A stretch of 5,254 bases of DNA from Crocinitomicaceae bacterium (GTDB lineage Bacteria > Bacteroidota > Bacteroidia > Flavobacteriales_D > Crocinitomicaceae), in NCBI GenBank assembly GCA_030833265.1, contig JAURHO010000120.1, positions 1 to 5,254 of the forward strand, in the 5' to 3' direction. The notes below the pieces were generated by a model that searched no databases, was not told the origin of the DNA, and saw only the letters and a list, made by a program, of their open reading frames with translations. The position numbers and the translations under genes were made by a program. Shown in pieces: positions 1 through 5,254 of this stretch. Position 1 is the first letter of the stretch. Each line of letters starts with the position of its first letter.

Positions 1-830
1 GGTACATTTGTTTTAGAGGTGCCTGGTTGCGCATATTTGATATAGCCTGTTTCATCGAGGTCAATGAACTCTTTGAAAACTGCAGTATTCGGTTGATGTC
101 CAATAGCAACAAAGAACCCTGTGCAAGGGATTTCGCTTGCTTGTTGAGTGGCATTATTGAAAACCTTCACGCCTGTTACAAGTTGGCCGTCTCCGAGAAC
201 TTCTAGGGTTTCTGTATTATATAAGATGTCAATATTTGGCGTTTTTTGAACGCGTTCAGCCATGATTTTTGAGGCTCTGAATTCATCTTTACGCACCAAC
301 ATGGTCACTTTTGTACAAAGTTTAGAAAGGTAGTGCGCTTCTTCACAAGCGGAGTCACCTGCACCTACAATCACCACTTCTTGGTTTCTGTAGAAGAAAC
401 CGTCGCAAACCGCACAGGCAGAAACGCCACCTCCTAGTTTGAGGTAGTGCTGCTCGCTTTCAAGGCCGAGGTATTTGGCAGAGGCACCGGTAGAAATAAT
501 GATGGTGTCTGCATGAATTTCGTGTCCGTCTTCGGTCCAGCATTTATGGATTGGTCCGGTAAAATCAACTTTTGTGATAAAGCCGCTGCGTACGTCTGTT
601 TGAAAACGCTTGGCTTGCGCTTCTAGCTGAAGCATCATGTCAGGGCCTGTAATGCCTTCAGGGTAACCTGGGAAATTTTCAACCTCGTTGGTTGTAGTTA
701 ACTGACCTCCTGGTTGTAAGCCCTGGTACATAACAGGTTTCATGTCAGCACGGGCAGCATAAATGGCAGCAGTGTAGCCGGCGGGTCCTGATCCGATAAT
801 TAAGCAAGAAAGACGTTCAATTTGACTCAT
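1..830 (-). CDS. trxB: Thioredoxin reductase, 3' end truncated by window edge
   Basis: This flavoprotein transfers electrons from NADPH through FAD and a redox-active disulfide to thioredoxin in the cytoplasm. The ATG at 830-828 begins MSQIERLSCLIIGSGPAG, and the frame stays open to base 3, giving 276 codons. About 40 C-terminal residues, with the second FAD-contacting motif, should lie off the left edge. Visible motifs: FAD-binding GSGPAG at residues 13-18, PGGQL in the FAD domain, the redox disulfide C139-A-V-C142 followed by DG, and an NADPH Rossmann motif GAGDSA at 156-161. The 2'-phosphate motif reads V179-R-K-D-E-F-R185, where E. coli TrxB has HRRxxxR. Together with CAVC and the LGDG turn at 212-215, this resembles the yeast/plant-type low-molecular-weight enzymes, a resemblance judged from memory. 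The gene diverges from the subtilase gene and has its own candidate promoter. Identity as TrxB is very likely; a related FAD/NAD disulfide reductase is a minor alternative. Confidence 0.95.
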   Translation of the reverse strand, partial: MSQIERLSCLIIGSGPAGYTAAIYAARADMKPVMYQGLQPGGQLTTTNEVENFPGYPEGITGPDMMLQLEAQAKRFQTDVRSGFITKVDFTGPIHKCWTEDGHEIHADTIIISTGASAKYLGLESEQHYLKLGGGVSACAVCDGFFYRNQEVVIVGAGDSACEEAHYLSKLCTKVTMLVRKDEFRASKIMAERVQKTPNIDILYNTETLEVLGDGQLVTGVKVFNNATQQASEIPCTGFFVAIGHQPNTAVFKEFIDLDETGYIKYAQPGTSKTNV

Positions 831-850
831 GATTAAAAAAATTTATCTTA

Positions 851-858
851 CAAAATTA
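851..858 (-). promoter_or_regulatory. Candidate trxB promoter, -7 element
   Basis: On the minus strand this reads TAATTTTG, a perfect match to the Bacteroidota -7 consensus TAnnTTTG. It lies 20 nt upstream of the trxB ATG, so the predicted leader would be only about 12-15 nt, AT-rich and without a Shine-Dalgarno sequence. No clear -33 TTG is found at the expected distance, which lowers confidence. The upstream edge of the box touches the palindrome at 858-874. Confidence 0.5.
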
Positions 859-874
859 AGTCAATGATTGACTT
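858..874. promoter_or_regulatory. 17-bp perfect palindrome, candidate operator
   Basis: The sequence AAGTCAATGATTGACTT has two 8-bp arms that are exact reverse complements around a central G. It abuts the candidate trxB -7 element, in the spacer between the -7 and -33 positions of that promoter. A third copy of the half-site core ATTGAC occurs at 888-893, exactly 21 bp (two helical turns) from the copy at 867-872. There is no U-tract and the arms are AT-rich, so a transcription-factor site fits better than a terminator. The binding protein cannot be named from sequence. Confidence 0.45.
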
Positions 875-894
875 GCTTTGCAGCACCATTGACA

Positions 895-968
895 TTGTTT
901 TACACGATTTCTCCACAAAGTAACTTTTCAAAAAGATTTTCGTCGGCTAAAAATTAACCGTATTTTCG
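895..968 (+). promoter_or_regulatory. Candidate promoter region for the S8 peptidase gene
   Basis: Two candidates are visible. The proximal one is TATTTTCG at 961-968, one mismatch from TAnnTTTG, ending 19 nt before the ATG at 988; it has no TTG at the -33 distance. The distal one is TTG at 895-897, then 23 nt, then TAACTTTT at 921-928, also one mismatch in the -7 box. The sequence just before the start codon is AT-rich without a Shine-Dalgarno motif, as is usual in this phylum. I cannot decide between the two. Confidence 0.35.
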
Positions 969-987
969 TTTTTTCAAACTCATAATC

Positions 988-2571
988 ATGTCTAAAAACT
1001 TTATTCTCTTAGCCTTTGTAAGTCTTGCAAGCATTTCATTTGCTCAAAAAAGCGAAACTTCAGGGCCTGAAAACTTAAACTGGTATCTTAAAGAACCAAA
1101 AGCAGATGGTGTTTACGGAACAGGCGCCACCAAAGCTTACGAAATGTTAAATGCTGCTGGTAAAAAATCAACCACAGTCATTGTTGCTGTTATTGATAGC
1201 GGCGTAGAAACAGATCATCCAGATTTACAAGATGTGATTTGGGTCAACGAAGATGAAATTCCTGGAAATGGCATCGATGACGACCGCAACGGTTATATCG
1301 ACGACGTAAACGGTTGGTCATTTTTAGGGGGTCAAACTGAAGATATCGATAAAGAAGCTTTGGAATTGGCTAGAATGTATTTAATTGAATCAAAGTATTT
1401 TGCCGGAAAAAAAGCGCAAGATATTCCAGCCAACGAGCGTGAGCGTTTTGCTACCTATGAAAAGATCAAAATTGCATTTGAGCAAGAACTCAATGAAAAG
1501 CAAACTTCTTTGAAAAATATTCGTGGCCTCGCTGATTACATGCGCCGTGTTGAAGAACAAACTGGTCAAACCTTTTCTAAAGAGTCAAATGCGGCCTACG
1601 TAGCCAATACCGAGATTGATAAAAAGATGCAAGGCCGAATGAAACAAATTCTTGTGATCATTCCTGCGGATCAACTCAATGAAGAAATCAAAGCCGCCGA
1701 AGAATCAGTTGCCAATTCAATTGCGATGTCTATGCAAAACGCAGATTCAATTCGTACGGCAATTGTTGGTGATGACCCCAATGATCTCAGTTCTAAAATT
1801 TACGGTTGTAACCGCTATGAAGGTCCGGATGCCATGCATGGAACCCACGTTTCTGGGATCATTGCTGCAAGCCGCAACAATGGAATGGGCATCGACGGTG
1901 TGGCTGACAACGTTCGCATCATGGTTGTTCGTGCCGTTCCAGACGGAGACGAGCGCGACAAAGATGTAGCAAATGCCATTATTTATGCGGTTGACAACGG
2001 TGCCAAAGTGATCAATATGTCTTTTGGGAAATACTGGACACCAAACAAAGATTACGTAGATGCAGCCATTAAATATGCGCAAAGCAAAGATGTACTCTTA
2101 GTCCATGCAGCTGGTAACGACGCGAAAAACAAAGACGAAGAAGATTCTTATCCAACGCGCATCCTGAACAACAAAGAAGTGGCTCCAAACTGGATTGAAG
2201 TAGGAGCGAGCAGCAGCTCAAAAAGTCCTAAATCTTTAATTGCCGATTTCTCTAACTATGGTGCCACTACCGTTGATTTCTTTGCACCTGGAGTAGATAT
2301 CTATTCAACAGTTCCAGATTACAGCTATGAAAACGCAAGTGGTACTTCAATGGCTTGTCCAGCAGCAGCTGGTGTTGCAGCTTTGATCCGTAGTTATTTC
2401 CCAGAACTCACTGCTGTTCAAGTGCGCGAGGTTTTGATGGCAACTACAACTAAATACAACAAGAAAGTAACAGCGCCAAATGGTGAAAAACTCAAAATGT
2501 CTGAGTTGTGTATCACCGGTGGTTTTGTTAACGCAGCAAATGCAGTGAACTATTTGCTCGAGAAAAAATAA
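988..2571 (+). CDS. Secreted subtilisin-like serine peptidase (S8 family)
   Basis: This is an exported endopeptidase of 527 residues. Residues 1-19 form a Sec signal peptide (basic MSKN, hydrophobic core, SISFA) with likely cleavage before Gln20. The catalytic triad is intact: Asp70 in VIDSG, His284 in HGTHVSG and Ser454 in SGTSMACP. Asn377 in AAGN is the oxyanion-hole residue. A DDDRNGYIDD segment at 97-106 resembles the acidic, possibly Ca2+-binding loop common in Bacteroidota subtilases. Residues about 115-275, between Asp and His, are a charged, mostly helical insertion absent from classical subtilisins. Only about 40 residues separate the signal peptide from the catalytic domain, too few for the usual I9 inhibitor propeptide. 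The protein ends soon after the catalytic domain with no type IX sorting domain, so a periplasmic or cell-associated location is more likely than T9SS export. The substrate is unknown. The gene is monocistronic, closed by a terminator at 2587-2630. Confidence 0.93.
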   Translation: MSKNFILLAFVSLASISFAQKSETSGPENLNWYLKEPKADGVYGTGATKAYEMLNAAGKKSTTVIVAVIDSGVETDHPDLQDVIWVNEDEIPGNGIDDDRNGYIDDVNGWSFLGGQTEDIDKEALELARMYLIESKYFAGKKAQDIPANERERFATYEKIKIAFEQELNEKQTSLKNIRGLADYMRRVEEQTGQTFSKESNAAYVANTEIDKKMQGRMKQILVIIPADQLNEEIKAAEESVANSIAMSMQNADSIRTAIVGDDPNDLSSKIYGCNRYEGPDAMHGTHVSGIIAASRNNGMGIDGVADNVRIMVVRAVPDGDERDKDVANAIIYAVDNGAKVINMSFGKYWTPNKDYVDAAIKYAQSKDVLLVHAAGNDAKNKDEEDSYPTRILNNKEVAPNWIEVGASSSSKSPKSLIADFSNYGATTVDFFAPGVDIYSTVPDYSYENASGTSMACPAAAGVAALIRSYFPELTAVQVREVLMATTTKYNKKVTAPNGEKLKMSELCITGGFVNAANAVNYLLEKK

Positions 2572-2586
2572 TTAGAATACCGCTTT

Positions 2587-2630
2587 AAGAGAAAGCCACA
2601 TGCTTGCATGTGGCTTTCTTTTTTATTTTT
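2587..2630 (+). terminator. Rho-independent terminator of the S8 peptidase gene
   Basis: A perfect 12-bp stem pairs 2591-2602 (GAAAGCCACATG) with 2607-2618 (CATGTGGCTTTC) around the loop CTTG. Weaker A-T and G-U pairs extend it outward to about 2587/2622. A T-rich run from 2615 to 2630 follows. It begins 16 nt after the peptidase stop codon and reads in the plus direction; the opposite side lacks a good U-tract. Confidence 0.9.
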
Positions 2631-2631
2631 G
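2604..2631 (+). promoter_or_regulatory. Candidate promoter of the TerC-family gene, inside the terminator
   Basis: TATTTTTG at 2624-2631 matches TAnnTTTG perfectly. TTG at 2604-2606, in the terminator loop, lies 17 nt upstream as a -33 element. The -7 box ends 14 nt before the ATG at 2646, predicting a very short leader (under about 10 nt). There is therefore no room for a yybP-ykoY Mn2+ riboswitch, which controls alx in E. coli. Confidence 0.5.
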
Positions 2632-2645
2632 CCAAAACTTCATAT

Positions 2646-3668
2646 ATGCAGGTCAATCCTTGGTTAGTCGGAATCTTTGTGGTGGTCATCTTTACCATGT
2701 TGCTCATAGATTTAGGGCTTGTCAATAAAAAAGCCCATCAAATTTCCAACAAAGAGGCACTCCGCTCAACACTCATCTGGGTTTCACTTTCTATGGGCTT
2801 CAGTGCAGTAGTATGGTGGCAACAGGGTTTTACCAAATTTGCAGAATACCAATCAGCCTACTGGATCGAAGAAGCACTCTCAGTAGACAACATGTTTGTC
2901 TTTATTTTGGTCTTTAAATTTTTTAAGCTAGATGGGCTTTTACAACACCGCGTCTTGTTCTGGGGGATTATTGGTGCACTTGTTTTTAGAGCCATTTTTA
3001 TTTTCTCCGGAATCGGTCTTATCAAAATGACCTACCTGCCAGCTTTTGAACTTTTTGGTTATCAATTCAGCCTTGATCAAGGTGCGCATCCACAGCCAGG
3101 TTTCTTTTTCAGACCCAATTTGATTTTGACAGTTTTTGGTGCGTTTCTCATTTATGCAGGCATCAAGTCTTTGGTTGACACCGATGACGACGACCTTAAA
3201 GATTACGCTAAAAGTTTTGGAGCTCGCATGGTCAGAAAAATATTCCCAGTTACCAAGCACTATTATGGCGATCGCTTTTTTGTCAAAAGAGGGACCAAAA
3301 GATTAGCCACGAAATTATTTTTGGTGTTGGTGGTCATTGAAACAACAGACCTCATTTTCGCCATAGATTCAATCCCGGCCATTTTTGCAATTGCTCCAAA
3401 CGACCCGCTAATTCTTTACACCTCAAATATCTTTGCCGTACTTGGCTTGCGCTCGATGTATTTCTTGCTTGCAAATTCAATCCATATGTTTTCTAAACTG
3501 AAATATGGGCTGGCTTTCATCTTGAGTTTCATTGGTCTCAAAATGCTTTTAGCGCCGTTTTTTCATATAGAATCGGCAGTTTCCTTGTCTATTGTACTTG
3601 GGGCCTTGTTGCTTTCTGTTTGCGCTTCCATTATTTGGAGAGCCGAAAGCGAAGAACTTACAGCTTAA
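2646..3668 (+). CDS. TerC/Alx-family integral membrane metal-homeostasis protein
   Basis: This 340-residue inner-membrane protein belongs to the TerC/Alx family; E. coli Alx and Bacillus homologues have been linked to Mn2+ export. About nine hydrophobic segments are visible, near residues 7-25, 41-60, 72-93, 103-126, 157-176, 221-245, 255-277, 287-303 and 310-330. The family's intramembrane acidic motifs are present: EEALSVDN at 75-82 and IETTDLIFAIDSIPAIFA at 231-248, with E76, D81, E232, D235 and D241 as likely metal ligands. SNIFAVLGLRSMYFLL at 260-275 closely matches Alx. Loop 178-186 is acidic (DTDDDDLKD). Relative to Alx, recalled from memory, about 28 extra residues occur around 130-157. 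I chose ATG 2646 because the in-frame upstream start, TTG 2604, lies in the terminator loop and its 14 extra residues would be encoded by the hairpin and T-tract. The gene converges on edd. Family assignment is secure; the transported ion is inferred. Confidence 0.92.
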   Translation: MQVNPWLVGIFVVVIFTMLLIDLGLVNKKAHQISNKEALRSTLIWVSLSMGFSAVVWWQQGFTKFAEYQSAYWIEEALSVDNMFVFILVFKFFKLDGLLQHRVLFWGIIGALVFRAIFIFSGIGLIKMTYLPAFELFGYQFSLDQGAHPQPGFFFRPNLILTVFGAFLIYAGIKSLVDTDDDDLKDYAKSFGARMVRKIFPVTKHYYGDRFFVKRGTKRLATKLFLVLVVIETTDLIFAIDSIPAIFAIAPNDPLILYTSNIFAVLGLRSMYFLLANSIHMFSKLKYGLAFILSFIGLKMLLAPFFHIESAVSLSIVLGALLLSVCASIIWRAESEELTA

Positions 3669-3682
3669 ATTTGAAGTGATCC
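3669..3682. other. 14-bp gap between convergent stop codons
   Basis: Only 14 bp separate the TAA of the TerC gene from the TAA of edd. No hairpin with a U-tract is visible here or in the adjoining coding ends, so the two transcripts probably overlap at their 3' ends or end by another mechanism. Confidence 0.6.
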
Positions 3683-5254
3683 TTACATGATAAACGAAGC
3701 ACCGTCTTCACTTTGACTAACTGCCGCACGAAGGTTTGAGAACAACTCACGTCCAAACAAGAAATGCTGCTGGTTGTCTTTAGTTGGTAGTGGTCTTTGT
3801 TGTACAGCTGTTTCATTAAGGACTTCTAAAATGCCGTTTTCGCTATCTAAGCGCAAAATGTCTCCAGTCTGAATTTTCGCGATAAGCCCACCGTCATAAG
3901 CCTCAGGTGTGAGGTGAATGGCTGCCGGTACTTTTCCTGAAGCACCAGACATGCGGCCATCGGTTACCAAACCAACCTTGAAGCCTTTTTTCTGAAGTAC
4001 AGTTAAAGTTGGCGTGAGGCTATGTAATTCTGGCATCCCATTGTATTTTGGACCTTGGAAAGGAACTACGGCAATAAAATCTTTGTCAAGTTCGCCTCTT
4101 TTGAATGCTGCAATGAGGTCTGTTTGTTCGTGAAAAACAATTGCTGGAGCTTCTACGATGCGGTGTTGTGGCTCCACGGCTGCCGTCTTGATTACCGAGC
4201 GCCCTAAATTTCCTTTGAGCAGTTTGATACCGCCATCGGCAGTAAATGGTTCGGTGGCTGGTCTTACGATTGATGTATTTAAAGAAGTTGTGGCGCCTTC
4301 AGTCCAGACCAATTGGCCATTTGAAATTTTTGGTTCTTGGGTGTATTGCTTTAATCCGTGGCCAATGATGGTATTGACGTCTTCGTGGAGTAGGTGGGAT
4401 TCCAATAAGGTGTGGATCACAAAGCCCATGCCTCCTGCTGCATGGAAATGATTGACATCTGCAGCGCCATTTGGATACATTCTAGTGATGAGTGGAATGA
4501 CGGCTGATAAATCAGACATGTCTTCCCAATTGATGATGATGCCAGCAGCACGGGCAATGGCAATAAGGTGAATAGTATGGTTGGTTGAACCGCCAGTAGC
4601 TAACAAACCAATAATACCGTTAACTATTGTTTTTTCATCGAAAATTTGTGCTAAACTTCTTGATTTTCCGATGCGAATGTTTTCTACCAATACGCGCACT
4701 GCTTCTTTATTGAGCAAGTGTCTGAGTTCGGTATTTGGATTGACGAAACTAGAGCCTGGTAGGTGTAGCCCCATGATCTCCATGAGCATTTGATTGCTGT
4801 TGGCTGTTCCGTAAAAGGTACAAGTTCCTGGTGAATGGTAAGAGTCTGACTCACCTTTTAATAATTCAGCACGACCAATTTTACCTTCAGCAAAAGCTTG
4901 GCGAATTTGAGATTTTTCTTCGTTGCTGATACCGCTAGGCATTGGTCCGCCTGGCATAAATAGGGTAGGAAGGTGTCCGAATCTGAGGGCACCCATTAAA
5001 AGACCGGGTACAATTTTATCACAAATACCGAGGCACAAAACGCCATCAAACATATTGTGAGATAAGCCCACTGCACTAGAAAGCGCGATCACATCGCGGC
5101 TATACAAAGACAGCTCCATTCCGGGTTGTCCTTGAGTTACGCCGTCACACATAGCAGGAACACCGCCTGCAACCTGCGCCACCGCCTTGAATTCATGCGC
5201 AAATTTTTTAATATCTTTTGGGTAATCCTCATAAACCTGATGCGCGGAAAGCAT
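3683..5254 (-). CDS. edd: Phosphogluconate dehydratase, N-terminus beyond window edge
   Basis: Edd converts 6-phosphogluconate to 2-keto-3-deoxy-6-phosphogluconate, the first committed step of the Entner-Doudoroff pathway, in the cytoplasm, using an Fe-S cluster. The 523 visible residues align from memory with E. coli Edd (about 603 aa) from its internal MLSAHQ motif onward. The Met at 5254 is therefore internal, and roughly 75-85 N-terminal residues lie past the right edge. Edd-specific stretches include VPAMCDGVTQGQ (33-44), GICDKIVPG (76-84), SPGTCTFYGTANSNQ (141-155), ATGGSTNHT (219-227), YPNGAADVNHF (260-270) and TDGRMSGASGKVPAAIH (431-447). Cys36, Cys78 and Cys145 (partial numbering) are the conserved cysteines, and two or three of them are probable cluster ligands. 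MCDGVTQG, the wide spacing and the C-terminus favour Edd over the paralogue IlvD (dihydroxy-acid dehydratase). The stop is TAA at 3685-3683. The promoter and any eda or zwf neighbours lie outside the window. Confidence 0.94.
   Translation of the reverse strand: MLSAHQVYEDYPKDIKKFAHEFKAVAQVAGGVPAMCDGVTQGQPGMELSLYSRDVIALSSAVGLSHNMFDGVLCLGICDKIVPGLLMGALRFGHLPTLFMPGGPMPSGISNEEKSQIRQAFAEGKIGRAELLKGESDSYHSPGTCTFYGTANSNQMLMEIMGLHLPGSSFVNPNTELRHLLNKEAVRVLVENIRIGKSRSLAQIFDEKTIVNGIIGLLATGGSTNHTIHLIAIARAAGIIINWEDMSDLSAVIPLITRMYPNGAADVNHFHAAGGMGFVIHTLLESHLLHEDVNTIIGHGLKQYTQEPKISNGQLVWTEGATTSLNTSIVRPATEPFTADGGIKLLKGNLGRSVIKTAAVEPQHRIVEAPAIVFHEQTDLIAAFKRGELDKDFIAVVPFQGPKYNGMPELHSLTPTLTVLQKKGFKVGLVTDGRMSGASGKVPAAIHLTPEAYDGGLIAKIQTGDILRLDSENGILEVLNETAVQQRPLPTKDNQQHFLFGRELFSNLRAAVSQSEDGASFIM

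Noticed and set aside
889..894. TTGACA, a perfect sigma70 -35 hexamer
   Set aside because: No TATAAT-like sequence lies 16-18 bp downstream, and the primary sigma factor of this phylum uses a different consensus; the hexamer partly overlaps the third half-site of the palindrome.
924..935. Small inverted repeat CTTTT-CA-AAAAG
   Set aside because: Five AT-rich base pairs around a 2-nt spacer is expected by chance in this composition.
1679..2082. Open frames on both strands inside the subtilase gene (1679-1969 plus, 1747-2082 minus)
   Set aside because: They overlap the conserved His-containing catalytic region of a clear S8 peptidase, have no recognisable motif, and show biased composition typical of out-of-frame translation.
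2604..2645. TTG start giving the TerC-family protein 14 extra N-terminal residues
   Set aside because: The TTG lies in the loop of a strong terminator and the extra codons read through its stem and U-tract; ATG 2646 gives a normal TerC N-terminus directly before the first membrane segment.
2940..3260. Minus-strand open frame inside the TerC-family gene
   Set aside because: It lies antisense to a well-conserved membrane protein and has no domain, no promoter match and no plausible start context.
3674..3713. AAGTGA...TCACTT pairing across the TerC-edd junction as a possible shared terminator
   Set aside because: Only 6 bp of stem with a loop of nearly 30 nt and no U-tract on either strand.
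4158..4793. Plus-strand open frames antisense to edd (4158-4451 and 4581-4793)
   Set aside because: Both are shadows of the conserved Edd reading frame with no family resemblance.
1..5254. The four genes as a single redox or metal stress system
   Set aside because: The genes are in divergent, terminator-separated and convergent arrangements, with no shared operon or shared operator across all of them; each is a common housekeeping or accessory gene by itself.

Overview
The window looks like an ordinary chromosomal stretch from a member of the Bacteroidota, most likely Flavobacteriales. Four lines of evidence point there. The trxB and edd proteins are of the type seen in that group. A secreted subtilase starts with a signal peptide ending in Ala followed by Gln. 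Shine-Dalgarno sequences are absent upstream of the starts. Matches to the Bacteroidota promoter element TAnnTTTG sit just upstream of the genes. I see no mobile element, CRISPR array, tRNA or rRNA, and no gene I cannot assign to a known family.

Layout. Bases 1-830 (minus strand) hold a thioredoxin reductase (trxB) whose C-terminal end is cut by the left edge. Bases 831-987 are a divergent intergenic region with candidate promoters for both flanking genes and a perfect 17-bp palindrome. Bases 988-2571 (plus) encode a secreted S8 subtilase with an intact catalytic triad and a large insertion between Asp and His. A strong intrinsic terminator follows, and a perfect promoter match for the next gene overlaps it. 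Bases 2646-3668 (plus) encode a TerC/Alx-family membrane protein, probably a metal (Mn2+) exporter; its start should be the ATG at 2646, not an upstream TTG inside the terminator. Bases 3683-5254 (minus) hold most of phosphogluconate dehydratase (edd, Entner-Doudoroff pathway), with the N-terminus beyond the right edge. It converges on the TerC gene with only 14 bp between the stop codons.

The four genes form no operon: trxB and the subtilase diverge, the subtilase and TerC genes are separated by a terminator, and the TerC gene and edd converge. A loose theme of redox and metal balance can be drawn (TrxB as thiol reductase, TerC as metal export, Edd with an oxidation-sensitive Fe-S cluster), but gene order alone does not support a joint system. 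The parts most worth a second look are regulatory: the palindrome with a third half-site in front of trxB, and the terminator-promoter overlap before the TerC gene. I found no convincing undescribed multi-gene system.
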